Below are positions 21,684-30,777 of a stretch of DNA of 64,000 nucleotides, one piece after another. Both the position numbers and the translations under genes were made by a program. Location of the stretch: the IMG/VR virus record IMGVR_UViG_3300031236_000004, positions 1-64,000 of that record; one strand, 5' to 3'. The notes below the pieces were generated by a model that worked only from the letters and a program-made list of their open reading frames with translations, was not told the origin of the DNA and made no database searches. The stretch's first letter is position 1, and every line of letters begins with the position of its first letter. This DNA is from a virus.

Positions 21684-22346
21684 CTACTCCTCGATCCCGA
21701 TCGCGCGCGGCATGACGGCCCTGACCGGTGCGAACGTCTTGCGGTGGATGGGCAGCGGCCCGCGCTCGGCCAGCAGCGCCTTGTGCTCGCGCGTCGGGTA
21801 GCCCCGGCTGCGGTCGAAGCCCCAGCGCGGGTACTCCGCGTGGAGCGCGTCGATGCGCTGGTCGTAGGTGACCTTGGCCACGATCGAGGCCGAGCCGATC
21901 CGCCAGTCCGCCTTGTCGCCGTCGGGAACGCACCGGACGTGACACGGCAGCTGGGGGCGCGGGACGTCGCCGTCGACCAGGACCTGGACGTCATCCGCGA
22001 CGACCGAGGGGTCCGCCGTCTTGAGGCGCTCCAGGCACCGCAGCGCCGCGAGCTGGATGGCCTCCGGGAAGACGCCGCCCAGGAGCCGCTGGTCGATCTC
22101 CGCCGACGTGCGCTCGATCGTGATGACGACGGAGCAGGCCGCCCGGATGGCGTCGGCGAGGGCCTCGCGGTGCGCGGGATTCCTGACCCCCTTGGAGTCG
22201 CCCGCCCGGAGCACCTTCTCCCCGCCGATGCTCTTCCACGTCGCGGTGACGCGCGGGGTCCCCTCGGGGAACGCCACCGCGCACACCACGAGCGGACCCA
22301 CGAGCGCTCCGCACCCGGACTCGTCGACGCCGATGACGTACCTCAT
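21684..22346 (-). CDS. rnhB: ribonuclease HII
   Basis: 220 residues, ATG in an ATGA overlap with the small zinc gene. RNase HII cleaves RNA in RNA/DNA hybrids and single ribonucleotides in DNA. GVDESGCGALVGP (about 5-17) is the first active-site block with Asp-Glu, DVQVLVDGDVP holds another Asp, GSASIVAKVTYDQRIDAL gives the conserved ASIxAKVTxD, and RGYPTREHKALL the GYxTxxH block. Length is normal. The cysteine and alanine at the first block replace the usual GRGPLAGP. Confidence 0.85.
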   Translation of the reverse strand: MRYVIGVDESGCGALVGPLVVCAVAFPEGTPRVTATWKSIGGEKVLRAGDSKGVRNPAHREALADAIRAACSVVITIERTSAEIDQRLLGGVFPEAIQLAALRCLERLKTADPSVVADDVQVLVDGDVPRPQLPCHVRCVPDGDKADWRIGSASIVAKVTYDQRIDALHAEYPRWGFDRSRGYPTREHKALLAERGPLPIHRKTFAPVRAVMPRAIGIEE

Positions 22347-22501
22347 GGCTTCTTCGCCTTCTTCTTGGGCCGCGGGCGCTGCCTGGGGAAGCGGACCTTC
22401 GCGCCGCACGACGCGCACGTCCCGCCCTGACCGCGTCCCGTCACGCGCCAGCCGCAGTCGCACACGACCACGCGCATCCCCTTGGGGCGGCCCGCGCTCA
22501 C
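22343..22501 (-). CDS. tiny zinc-ribbon protein
   Basis: 52 residues, GTG in a GTGA overlap with the regulator upstream, stop overlapping the RNase HII start. VVCDCGWRV and TCASCGAKV form a zinc ribbon, followed by a strongly basic tail (RQRPRPKKKAKKP) suited to nucleic-acid binding. Missed by size cut-offs. Confidence 0.65.
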   Translation of the reverse strand: MSAGRPKGMRVVVCDCGWRVTGRGQGGTCASCGAKVRFPRQRPRPKKKAKKP

Positions 22502-22704
22502 GCCCGGATCACCCAGCTGCGCTTGAGGAAGCGGGCGAGTCGCCGGAGGTGGCCCCAGTTCAGCATGGAGCGTCCCTTCTCGATCGCCGTGTACTGCGCG
22601 CGGGACAGCTTGATGCCGCGGGCGACCTGCGCCTGCGTCAGCTTCTTGCGGCGGCGCGTCTCGCGCAGCTCCCTGAGGAGGTTCTCGTATGCGGGGTCGG
22701 GCAT
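22498..22704 (-). CDS. XRE-family helix-turn-helix regulator
   Basis: 68 residues from the ATG at 22704. KKLTQAQVARGIKLSRAQYT then AIEKGRSMLNWGHLRRLARF is a complete XRE/Cro-type five-helix DNA-binding domain, with the Gln and Ser of the recognition helix. No extra domain. It leads a leftward operon and may be a Cro/repressor-like control of the 19.8-22.7 kb genes. An apparent promoter lies directly upstream. Confidence 0.8.
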   Translation of the reverse strand: MPDPAYENLLRELRETRRRKKLTQAQVARGIKLSRAQYTAIEKGRSMLNWGHLRRLARFLKRSWVIRA

Positions 22705-22714
22705 TGCGGACACA

Positions 22715-22743
22715 ATTCTAGTCGCTTGAGGTTTATGGCACAA
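22715..22743 (-). promoter_or_regulatory. sigma70-like promoter of XRE regulator
   Basis: TTGTGC at 22738-22743, 17-base spacer, TAGAAT at 22715-22720 on the minus strand. Transcription would begin only a few bases before the ATG at 22704, giving an almost leaderless message. The spacer contains the 12-base GTGCCATAAACC string. Confidence 0.45.
22730..22741 (-). promoter_or_regulatory. GTGCCATAAACC element
   Basis: Identical over 12 bases to 62357-62368 upstream of the exonuclease gene. Both contain the ATAAAC core and are oriented with the gene they precede. Confidence 0.5.
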
Positions 22744-24877
22744 ACGCCGGTCCGGCCGCCAGCTTCGCGACCTTCCTGAAGTGCGCCGTGAACCGCGGGA
22801 GGTACTGCTCGCACACCTTGAAGTTCGACGTGATCAGGTCGTTGGACCACGGCAGCGCGCGTCGGACCTGCGAGCCGTAGCTCTTGTCCCAGACCCTGGA
22901 GTCCAGGATGGCGACGCAGCCGCGGTCGTCCCGCGTGCGGATGAGCCGGCCCACGCCCTGGCGCAGGTCGATGAGCATGTCGACGAGCTGGACGTCGCGG
23001 AACGCGTCTGCCTTGCCGGCGAGCCGCTCGCGGGCCTTGACGATCGGGTCGTTGAACTGCGGGAACGGCAGCTTCGCCATGATGACCAGGCGCAGGTCGC
23101 CGCCCGGCACGTCGACGCCCTCCCAGAACGACTTGGAGCCGACGAGGATCGCGTCGCGCGTCGCCTTGAACTTGCCGAGCGCCGCGTTCGGGTCGCCGTC
23201 GTGCGGGTTGTTGCGGTGGCCCTGCGCGAACGTGCGGCGCGGGAAGCGCTCCTTGAGCGCGGCCGCGAACATGTCCAGCTCGTCGTTCGCGGTCGTCAGG
23301 ATGAACGCGCCGCCGTCGGACAGCTCGACGAGGCGGACGGCCAGCGCGACCCGCCGGCGCATCGAGTCGGCGTAGGCCTCGGCGTCGTAGCGGCTGACCG
23401 CGGGCATCTCGCGGGGCACGAAGACGAAGCCCTGCGCGTCGTAGTTGAACGACGTCGGCAGGACCTCGGCCTTGACCGGCGCGATCCCGGTCATGCTGGT
23501 GACGTGGTCGAAGCCGCCCTCGACGGCGAGGGTCGCGCTGCACACCACCACCGTCTTGACCGTGGAGAGGTAGCGGCCCGCGATGCCGCCGACGCCGACC
23601 GGCGCGCACTGGATCGCGAAGCGGCCGCGGTCGTCGCTGGTCGAGTAGATGACCGTGTTGGCCAGGATGCGCGCGCGGCGCATCGCCTCCCTGTCCGGAT
23701 CGCCCTCCGTCTCGATCGGGTCCGGGTCCACGATCCCCTGCGCGGTCTGCAGGCCGCGGAGCAGGGAGTCGACGCGCCGCTGCGCCTGCGTGAGCAGGGC
23801 CTGCTCGCGGGCCGAGTCGTCGGCCAGCGCCTCCCGGTCGAGCCCGCCCTCGATCCCCTCGACGGGCTCGTCGCCGACGTAGATGTCGTCGCTGACCTCG
23901 TCGGGCTCGTCGGGCTCGTCGGCGACCAGGTAGCTCGCGAGGGTCTTGGCGATCTCGAGCAGCGACGCCCGGAGGAGCCCGATGACCTCGTCGGCGGGGC
24001 CGCCGGGGAACACGGGCGCATCGCGCGCCTTGGACTCGTAGCCGCGGTCGGTGACGCCCTCGAACATCCCCTCCCACGGCCGGAGGAGCTTCTTCGTCGC
24101 GGGGAAGTCCCGGCCCGTCCGCTTGAGCACGTCCCACAGCTGGCTGATCGAGTCGTCGCCGACCTTGTGGGAGAACGCGGACCGGATGCCGGCCGCGAGC
24201 GTGTGGGCCTCGTCGATGACGAGCACGTCGTACGGTCCGCCGACCATCTTGCCGTGGCCGAAGAACATCTCGGCGCCGAGCACGTGGTGGTTGGTCACGA
24301 CGAGGCGAGAGTCGGCAACCGCGCGCTTGAGGCGGATGTAGCCGCAGTTGTTGTAGTTGCCGCAGCGCTTGCCGACGCAGTCCTCGGCCGTGGCCTGCGA
24401 CCACCAGCGCGGCGGCGCGCCGGGGTACTCCGCTCGGTCGCCGTACATCGAGTGACCGATGAACGTCTCAAACCTGGCGTCGTTCTCGCCGCTCTTCTCG
24501 AGGAGCGAGAAAGCTGCTGCAGCGCATGCGTAATTGGAACGGCCCTTCAAGGGCGTCGCAATGGTCGGTCCGGTTACGTTTTTGATCACGACATGTACTG
24601 CTGGGAAGTCCTTGTTGATGATCTGATCTTGGAGTGCACGCTTCGCGGTCGCGACGACGACTCGACGGCCCTTCGCCAAGAGCGTAGGCACGAGGTACGC
24701 AAGGCTCTTGCCCAAGCCGACCGGTCCTTCACAGAAATAAGCGCCGCCTTCTCGGAGGACTTGTTCGATCGATGCGGCCATTTGCAATTGCGATGGCCTC
24801 ACCTCACGGATCAATCCGAGCGCCGGGTCGGACAGGAGCATTTGGCTGGTAAGCATGGATGTTGGTTCCATAAACAT
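22733..24877 (-). CDS. dinG: DinG/XPD-type helicase
   Basis: 714 residues, ATG at 24877 (ATGs at codons 3 and 8 are alternatives; no clear ribosome site). Superfamily 2 iron-sulfur helicase unwinding DNA 5' to 3'. Walker A CEGPVGLGKS at 49-58; four Cys (NYACAAA, EDCVGKRCGNYNNCGYI) in the position of the Fe-S cluster; VLVIDEAHTLAAG is the DEAH box near 221. The C-terminal half has the helicase motifs SKSFWEGVDVPGG and VGRLIRTRDDRG. About the first 130 codons have lower G+C and different codon choice from the rest, suggesting a recombined 5' end. Confidence 0.85.
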   Translation of the reverse strand: MFMEPTSMLTSQMLLSDPALGLIREVRPSQLQMAASIEQVLREGGAYFCEGPVGLGKSLAYLVPTLLAKGRRVVVATAKRALQDQIINKDFPAVHVVIKNVTGPTIATPLKGRSNYACAAAAFSLLEKSGENDARFETFIGHSMYGDRAEYPGAPPRWWSQATAEDCVGKRCGNYNNCGYIRLKRAVADSRLVVTNHHVLGAEMFFGHGKMVGGPYDVLVIDEAHTLAAGIRSAFSHKVGDDSISQLWDVLKRTGRDFPATKKLLRPWEGMFEGVTDRGYESKARDAPVFPGGPADEVIGLLRASLLEIAKTLASYLVADEPDEPDEVSDDIYVGDEPVEGIEGGLDREALADDSAREQALLTQAQRRVDSLLRGLQTAQGIVDPDPIETEGDPDREAMRRARILANTVIYSTSDDRGRFAIQCAPVGVGGIAGRYLSTVKTVVVCSATLAVEGGFDHVTSMTGIAPVKAEVLPTSFNYDAQGFVFVPREMPAVSRYDAEAYADSMRRRVALAVRLVELSDGGAFILTTANDELDMFAAALKERFPRRTFAQGHRNNPHDGDPNAALGKFKATRDAILVGSKSFWEGVDVPGGDLRLVIMAKLPFPQFNDPIVKARERLAGKADAFRDVQLVDMLIDLRQGVGRLIRTRDDRGCVAILDSRVWDKSYGSQVRRALPWSNDLITSNFKVCEQYLPRFTAHFRKVAKLAAGPAFVP
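24870..24875 (+). promoter_or_regulatory. ATAAAC element within the DinG start region
   Basis: CCATAAACATG on the plus strand, overlapping the first codons of the DinG gene and pointing toward the tail module. Confidence 0.3.
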
Positions 24878-24922
24878 GATAAGACATTGAACGCGGACCG
24901 GGAAGCGTACCTCGCCAAGAAA

Positions 24923-24948
24923 CGCGATAAGGAGCGCGCGTTATCGCG
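24923..24948. repeat. inverted repeat in divergent gap
   Basis: CGCGATAA and TTATCGCG separated by ten bases, in the 139-base gap between DinG and the tail-chaperone gene. Possible operator or hairpin. Confidence 0.5.
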
Positions 24949-24974
24949 CAGACCCCCGGAGGGGCGTCGGAACA

Positions 24975-24980
24975 GTAAAC
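24975..24980 (+). promoter_or_regulatory. GTAAAC element before tail module
   Basis: GTAAAC 36 bases upstream of the first tail gene (ATG at 25017), same orientation. Confidence 0.4.
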
Positions 24981-25016
24981 ATTGTTCTCGGCAGCGAATC
25001 CTTGTACCAAATAGCG

Positions 25017-25649
25017 ATGCCAGGTTCAGACGAGGTCAGCATCGGAGACTTCTCGAAGCCCGTCGCGCCGCGACCGAAGGCCGCAGCGCCGGCCGGCGCG
25101 CCTGGCGCGACCGGCGCCACGCGGGACGCGCTGGTCGCCGCGGAGACGCAGCTGGACGCGGAGGTCTCCAGGGACGAGGCCGCCATCAAGCCGATGGTCT
25201 CCTACGAGGAGAAGCTCGCCGCCGTCAAGCTGACGCGCGAGCAGGCCGCGCAGATCGTCGACGCCGTGCTGCTGCGGGGCTACTGGGCCGAGGACGTCCC
25301 GGTCACCAAGACGATCAGGGCTCGGTTCCGCACCCGCAGCGCCCGCGACGCCCGGCGCGCCTACGAGATGCTCGAGGCGCAGCGCTGGACGGTGGACGCC
25401 CACTACTCCGACGCGATGAGCCGGATCGTGCTGGCCGCGTCGCTCGAGCAGTTCGGCGGCACGAAGCTCCCGCACGTCGCGGACCTGCGCAAGGCCTCCG
25501 CGAAGGAGGTCGAGGACGCCTTCGTCGAGCGCCTCGCCTACGTCGACGGGCTCGGGGAGCCGGCGATGCGCCTGCTCTTCGCCAAGCTCTGGAGGTTCGA
25601 CAACCGGGTCTCGGTCGCCCTCGAGGAGGGCTCCGTCGAAAATTTCTAG
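25017..25649 (+). CDS. tail assembly chaperone, short form (gpG-like)
   Basis: 210 residues, ATG start without a clear ribosome site (a TTG at 25002 is possible). First gene of the tail module, two genes ahead of the tape measure, the standard place of gpG. After an Ala/Gly/Pro-rich N-terminus, LAAVKLTREQAAQIVDAVLL and IRARFRTRSARDARRAYEML are typical of chaperones with an RTR element. The last codons GAA AAT TTC TAG form a slippery heptamer followed by stop, so most ribosomes end here and some shift into the next frame. Confidence 0.75.
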   Translation: MPGSDEVSIGDFSKPVAPRPKAAAPAGAPGATGATRDALVAAETQLDAEVSRDEAAIKPMVSYEEKLAAVKLTREQAAQIVDAVLLRGYWAEDVPVTKTIRARFRTRSARDARRAYEMLEAQRWTVDAHYSDAMSRIVLAASLEQFGGTKLPHVADLRKASAKEVEDAFVERLAYVDGLGEPAMRLLFAKLWRFDNRVSVALEEGSVENF

Positions 25650-26095
25650 GTTCCCCGGGGGGCAACGCGCGCGCGGTCGTCTTCTCGCGCGGCGTGCAGC
25701 TGGCGCCCCACGGGTCCGTCGAGGACCGCGTGATGCGCGAGATGGTCTTCCGGGAGCGCCAGGAGCGCGTGGCCCACCTCGACGCGATCGGCAAGATGAT
25801 CGCGCGGGTGTTCACCGTCGACGCCGAGAAGGCGTTCGGCGCGATCGTGGGCGAGTACGCGGCCGAGGTGTTCCAGGAGACCTATGACGTCGACCTCCTG
25901 AGGCGGAAGATCGCCTTCCGGCGGGCCGAACAGGCGCGCGTCCGCGCCCGGCGGCGGCAGGACGAGGACGCGATCAAGAAGCTCGAGCGGATGGGGCAGT
26001 ACGCGGACCGGAAGATCGCGGCGGCGAAGGCCGCAGAGGCGGCCGCCTCAAAGGTCCCCGGCCACGCGCCGCAAAAGCCCAAACCTAACAAGTAA
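25017..26095 (+). CDS. tail assembly chaperone, frameshifted long form (gpGT-like)
   Basis: Product of a -1 shift at 25640-25646. The T part, read from 25646 to 26095, starts KFLGSPGGNARAVVFSRGVQ and continues with a helical, charged region (RERQERVAHLDAIGKMIARV) and a Lys/Pro-rich end, about 150 residues added to the 209 of the short form. The T frame has no good start of its own after the shift site and its codon bias matches phage genes. In lambda-like systems the G:GT ratio controls tape measure loading; the tape measure gene begins 30 bases after this stop. Confidence 0.7.
25640..25646 (+). promoter_or_regulatory. -1 ribosomal frameshift site A AAT TTC
   Basis: Heptamer of the X XXY YYZ type in the zero frame (GAA AAT TTC), followed directly by the zero-frame TAG and, five bases after the heptamer, by a CCCCGGGG self-complementary block that could stall the ribosome. 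Confidence 0.75.
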
Positions 26096-26109
26096 CTCGG
26101 CGGATCTAC

Positions 26110-26115
26110 TACAAT
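26110..26115 (+). promoter_or_regulatory. possible -10 box before tape measure
   Basis: TACAAT ten bases before the GTG at 26126, with TAACAA 18 bases upstream. No ribosome site is present, so a leaderless transcript is conceivable. Speculative. Confidence 0.25.
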
Positions 26116-26125
26116 ACGAGTCTCC

Positions 26126-29100
26126 GTGGCCGATCAGCAGTCCAACGAGACGATCCGCCAGATGATGGACGGATTCAGCTCCATGCAGTTCAACCTCGGG
26201 CTGCTGCCGATGCGACAGGCCCAGGCGATGGCCGGCGCGGCCGCGCCGTTCCAGGCGCCCCCGCCGCCCCCGCAGGTCCCGCACCCGTCGGAGGCTGCGG
26301 CCGCCGCCATGCAACACCAGCAGGCGATGATGTCGCAGTCGCTGCAGATGGCGCAGGCGACGCGCTACGCGCCGCCGCCGTCGGCGCCGACGCCCGCGCT
26401 CAGCGCGATGGGGGCGTACGCGCCCGCATCTCCCGTCGGAGGCGGCGGATTCATGGGCGGCGGAATGGGCGGGTATGGCGGCATGGGCGGCGGCGTCGCC
26501 GGCTTCAGCGGCGGGGGCTTCGCGCCGGCCGCCCGGGCGATGCCGTCGATCTTCAACCCGCTCGCGCCGGCGCTGCCGGGCGCGCACTTCATGTCGCCCG
26601 CGCTGCAGCACCTGCAGGTCCAGCAGCACCACCAGTCACAGTTCATGGGGGCGGCGGTCGGGATCGGCAGCGCCGGAGTCGGCTTCGGCGGCTCCATGCT
26701 CGGCGGCGCGCTCGGGTCGGCCTTCGGCCCACTCGGCACGATGGCGGGCAGCTGGCTCGGCGGCCAGATCGGCAACGCCGTCTCGAGCATGATCTTCAAC
26801 CCGGTCACGGCCGACTTCGCGCGCGGGCGCCAGATCCAGCAGATGACCTCGCCGTTCATGGTGTCGGGGCCGAGCATGAACATGGCCACGGGCCAGGGCC
26901 TCTCCGCGCAGGCCGGGCGCGACGTCGCGACGGGCATCCGGCACCTGTCCCGCGACTACGACTTCGAGCGCACCGGGTTCAACACCCAGGACGCGATGAA
27001 GATCATGCAGTCGTCGGCGAGCGCGGGCCTGCTCACCGGCGCCCAGTCGTCCGACCAGATCGTCCAGAAGGTCAAGGACATCTCCAAGACGGTCAAGATG
27101 CTCGCGCAGCTGACGGGCGACCCCGACGTCCAGCACGCCGTCCAGGCGCTCGGCCAGATGAGGTCGCTCGGCTTCCAGGGCCTCGCCGCGCAGGCCGGCG
27201 CGGTCAACAACCGCGCGGTGTACGCGCGCATGGCCGGGCAGTCGCAGGCCCAGATGACCGCGACGATGATGGGCGGCGCGGACATGGCCGGGCAGTTCGG
27301 CCTCGTCGGCGCGACGGGCGCCACCGCCGCGATGTACGGTGCGGGCTCCGCCAACGTCGCGGCGTCGTCGGGCGCGCTGAACGACCTGCAGCTCGCCCGC
27401 GCGGGCGGCGTGCAGGGCCTGGGGCGCCTGAACACGGCGGGCGCGCTTTCCGCGGTGAACAACGAACAGTACCTGCTGGCGGCGATGGGTCGCGACAAGC
27501 AGGGCAAGTTCACGGTCGACATGGACGAATACCGGAGGCTGAAGGACCTGTCGTTCGGAGAGGTCCAGAGGCGCGCCGCCGACGCCATCCAGGGCATGGG
27601 CGCGAAGGGCATCTTCGAGTGGAACTCCCAGAAGCAGGAGCTGAAGGACCGCATCTCGCAGCAGATGCGACCCGGCGAGGCCCAGATGATGATGCGCTCG
27701 CAGGCGCTCCAGACCATGCGCGCGGTGCCGGGCATGGACATGGCAACCGCGATCTCAAAGAACACGGGCATGAGCGCGAGCGACGCGCAGAGCGTCTCGG
27801 AGGAACTCTCGAGCCGCAAGTACTGGGACGGGATGATCCAGCAGGCCGAAGTCCAGAAGCGCGAGACCATCGATCGACAGCGCGCGCAGAACGCGCAGTA
27901 CCGAACCCCCGGTCTGATGGGGCAGCTGGGACGCAGCGCTCGCGGCTTCGTCGGGGGAGTCAGCGACGCGATCTCGTCGCCGTTTCGAAGCCTGTCCGAA
28001 CGCATCGAGCGCGCGGGCGAAGACGAGGACGCCGCGAGCCACGGGCAGCACATCCGGCGCGTCTCGGGTCTCGCGATCGCCAGGGACGACGCGGAGCGGT
28101 CGATGTCGCACATCGATCGTGAATTTCTCCAGGCCTACTCTCAGAACGTGGGCGCCTCGGTGTTCTCGCCCAAGCCAGTAACGGCACAGTCGATGTACGC
28201 CTCCATGTTTCGCGGGGAAGCGTCGAGGTCTGAATACGGAGGTGGAAGTAACCGGATGGACAACCGGATCGGGTCGCTCCTCGGGCTCACCGCGGAGAGC
28301 GACGAGAACCGCGTCGTCAGCCTCGCGAGCCGCGCCGAAGGTTCGATGTACGGCTGGCACCCGTTCGCGTCGTTCGGCGACGTCGGGGACGCGGTGGAGA
28401 AGGTTCGAAACGTCGAGCGCGCCGCGTACTCGATCCAGCAGGCGGGGTCGATCTCGACGCAGGACACGCGGGACGTCATCGGGCGCCTGGGGCGCGGCGG
28501 CGGCGGTGGCGGGTCCGAGAAGTTCGACAAGTTCGCGGCCGCGCTCGCGGCGCACGTTCACTCGCTGGAGGCCGGCGCCGCTCCCGCCGCGCCTGACGGA
28601 GTCGATCCCGACAGCTATGCAGGTCGACAGGGCCGAGCCATGTTGGGCATGTTCACGCGCGCGCGGAGCGCGAGCGCCCTCACCGCAGATAAGATGCGGC
28701 AGATCTACATCGACCAACAACCCGGTAACGAGAAGGCCGCGGCCGCCGAGTACGACGCCGACCCCAAGCTCGCGCAGGCCGCGCTCAAGCGCGTGATGCA
28801 GACCGGCGGCACTAAGACGCAGGAGGTGCTGGGCCTGACCTCGGACATCGGGATCGACGCGGGCGGCATCAAGGGGGGTCGCAGCCGCAAGGGAGCCGAC
28901 GCGCTGATCGGCTCGGAGATCGTCGACGCCGGGATGGTCGGCGTCGCCGGCCTGGGTCAGATGGGCGAGCTGAAGTCGTTCTTCGCTCACCACGACGACA
29001 ACGACGAGGTCGCGATCGCGGCCGCCATGGCCGCGTCGCAGAGCGACGACGCAGACGTCGCCAAGCAGGGCAGCGAGCAGCTGGCCGCGATTCGCAAGCG

Positions 29101-29746
29101 CCTCGGCGAGGCCAAGTACACGGAGAAGTCCACGAGCGTCGCCGGAGACCTCACGCCGTCGTCCGCGCGCGCGCTCACCACGTTCGCGATGGGCGGGAAG
29201 GACATCACCTCCCGCATCGGCACGGGGCGCAAGGCCTTCGGAAACATCCAGGGCAAGGCCGACATGGGCGCGGTGATGGAGAAGGTTCGAGCCCTGGGCG
29301 GCGAGGAGGGCGACGACGTGGTCACCTCGCTCAAGAGCGTCACCGGATCGCGGCTCGACGCCGAGGATGATCCGACTCTCGCGAAGCTCTTTCGGGCCGC
29401 TCAAACCGGCGACGCGGACGCGATCGACGCGCTCGCCAAGCACCTCGCGCCCACCTCGACGGAGGCCCGCTACGGGGGAGCCGCCAGCGGCACTAAGCAG
29501 CTGGACGCGGACATCGCCAAAATGAAGGAGGCGCGCGACCAGCTGAGCGATGACAGCTCGGCCGGAGGTTCGCAGGCCAAGGGGATGCTGGACGCCACGG
29601 CCGCTTTCACCGACGCGGTGAAGTTGTTCGCCAAGGCGGCTGGCGTCGTCGCCGACCGCGGCGATCAAGCCGAACTCGACAAGGCAAATCCGGCCGAATG
29701 GGCCAGCAGGGTCTGGGGCTACCAGCTGCCGAAGGATAAGAGCTGA
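26126..29746 (+). CDS. tape measure protein
   Basis: 1206 residues, GTG start. Sets tail length and is threaded through the tube. Long and helical, with a Gln/Pro/Ala-rich N-terminus (about 30-90), a Gly/Met-rich segment (GGGGFMGGGMGGYGGMGGG, about 110), and a hydrophobic glycine-zipper stretch (GGSMLGGALGSAFGPLGTMA, about 190-210) that could insert in the membrane. At roughly 1.5 angstrom per residue the tail would be near 180 nm. Its place after the G/GT chaperones and before the hub genes supports the call. The message continues into the next gene by a TGATG overlap. Confidence 0.8.
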   Translation: MADQQSNETIRQMMDGFSSMQFNLGLLPMRQAQAMAGAAAPFQAPPPPPQVPHPSEAAAAAMQHQQAMMSQSLQMAQATRYAPPPSAPTPALSAMGAYAPASPVGGGGFMGGGMGGYGGMGGGVAGFSGGGFAPAARAMPSIFNPLAPALPGAHFMSPALQHLQVQQHHQSQFMGAAVGIGSAGVGFGGSMLGGALGSAFGPLGTMAGSWLGGQIGNAVSSMIFNPVTADFARGRQIQQMTSPFMVSGPSMNMATGQGLSAQAGRDVATGIRHLSRDYDFERTGFNTQDAMKIMQSSASAGLLTGAQSSDQIVQKVKDISKTVKMLAQLTGDPDVQHAVQALGQMRSLGFQGLAAQAGAVNNRAVYARMAGQSQAQMTATMMGGADMAGQFGLVGATGATAAMYGAGSANVAASSGALNDLQLARAGGVQGLGRLNTAGALSAVNNEQYLLAAMGRDKQGKFTVDMDEYRRLKDLSFGEVQRRAADAIQGMGAKGIFEWNSQKQELKDRISQQMRPGEAQMMMRSQALQTMRAVPGMDMATAISKNTGMSASDAQSVSEELSSRKYWDGMIQQAEVQKRETIDRQRAQNAQYRTPGLMGQLGRSARGFVGGVSDAISSPFRSLSERIERAGEDEDAASHGQHIRRVSGLAIARDDAERSMSHIDREFLQAYSQNVGASVFSPKPVTAQSMYASMFRGEASRSEYGGGSNRMDNRIGSLLGLTAESDENRVVSLASRAEGSMYGWHPFASFGDVGDAVEKVRNVERAAYSIQQAGSISTQDTRDVIGRLGRGGGGGGSEKFDKFAAALAAHVHSLEAGAAPAAPDGVDPDSYAGRQGRAMLGMFTRARSASALTADKMRQIYIDQQPGNEKAAAAEYDADPKLAQAALKRVMQTGGTKTQEVLGLTSDIGIDAGGIKGGRSRKGADALIGSEIVDAGMVGVAGLGQMGELKSFFAHHDDNDEVAIAAAMAASQSDDADVAKQGSEQLAAIRKRLGEAKYTEKSTSVAGDLTPSSARALTTFAMGGKDITSRIGTGRKAFGNIQGKADMGAVMEKVRALGGEEGDDVVTSLKSVTGSRLDAEDDPTLAKLFRAAQTGDADAIDALAKHLAPTSTEARYGGAASGTKQLDADIAKMKEARDQLSDDSSAGGSQAKGMLDATAAFTDAVKLFAKAAGVVADRGDQAELDKANPAEWASRVWGYQLPKDKS

Positions 29747-30777
29747 TGGCGACGCCCGGCCTCTTCACCGAGGTGACGCAGGGCCCGTTCGCGCCCGGGT
29801 CGGTGGCCGTCCCGTTCCTGACGGCTAACGCCGGTGGCACCAGCCCGGGACAGGCCGGCGTCTTCGGGCTCAACCCGCTGATGACGCCGAAGTACTCGAA
29901 GTGGCGCCAGCGCGACGCCGAGTACAAGGACACGCTCGCGCGGCTCTACATCTCGCTGCCGACGACCGGCGACGGTTCCGTGGACCCGAAGGTCCGCCAG
30001 GCCTTCCTCGACAGCCTGCCGGGTGACCCCGCCACGCAGGCCCTCGCGCAGGTGCTCATCGCCGGCCCGGGCGGCGGGACCGGCTTCGTCGACTTCTTCC
30101 TCGGCCAGGCCAGCGAGCGAGTCCAGGAGGTCGTGCAGCTCGACAAGGTCCTCGCCGACGACTACGTCGCGTTCTTCTTCGGGCAGGAGCCGCCGCGGTT
30201 CGAGTACTCGGGCATGCTGCTCAACTCGCTCCAGGACGACCAGCGGTCGGGCTTCGCGCGGGCCTACGGCGCGCTCCTGCGCGGCACCCAGCTGGCGCGC
30301 CGCGGCGCGCTCGCGCGGCTCAAGTACGACTCGGTGATCGTCTCCGGCGTGATGCTGGCGCACCAGCAGACGCTGAACGCCGACAACGAGCTGGCCGTGC
30401 CGTTCTCGTTCTCCTTCCTGGTGAAGGAGTACGTGATCCAGGCGGACCTGCCGTTCGCCAAGATCGACCAGGCTCAGTACGTCCAGCTGTCCGCCGACCT
30501 CGCCGTCGCCAACCTGTCGACGACGGGCGACACGCAGTCCAGCGGGGTCAGCGCGACCGCGACAGCGCCGCCCGTCCCGGCCTCGACGTCGACCGCCGGC
30601 GCCGCGCAGAATACCGCCGTGGTCGATCCCAGCCAGAACGCGGCGCAGCAGACGGTGACCGCGGCGAACGCCTCGAACCAGCCTCCGTCCCCGACGAGCA
30701 ATCTCTACGGGACGCCTGTCGACGACCCGGAGAATATCGAGATAGACCCACCCCCGCCTCCGAGCGGTTCGCCGTGA
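29746..30777 (+). CDS. tail/baseplate structural protein
   Basis: 343 residues, ATG in a TGATG overlap with the tape measure. The segment LAVPFSFSFLVKEYVI (about 216-231) resembles phage proteins bound to the tube end just below the tape measure. The last 90 residues are low-complexity Thr/Ala/Pro/Ser, ending in a polyproline run. Likely a tail-tip or LysM-position protein; no LysM motif seen. Confidence 0.65.
   Translation: MATPGLFTEVTQGPFAPGSVAVPFLTANAGGTSPGQAGVFGLNPLMTPKYSKWRQRDAEYKDTLARLYISLPTTGDGSVDPKVRQAFLDSLPGDPATQALAQVLIAGPGGGTGFVDFFLGQASERVQEVVQLDKVLADDYVAFFFGQEPPRFEYSGMLLNSLQDDQRSGFARAYGALLRGTQLARRGALARLKYDSVIVSGVMLAHQQTLNADNELAVPFSFSFLVKEYVIQADLPFAKIDQAQYVQLSADLAVANLSTTGDTQSSGVSATATAPPVPASTSTAGAAQNTAVVDPSQNAAQQTVTAANASNQPPSPTSNLYGTPVDDPENIEIDPPPPPSGSP

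Noticed and set aside
22781-26095. 1104-residue plus-strand ORF opposite DinG
   Set aside because: It is the complement of the DinG codons; only its last part, after the frameshift site, is real (tail chaperone T region).
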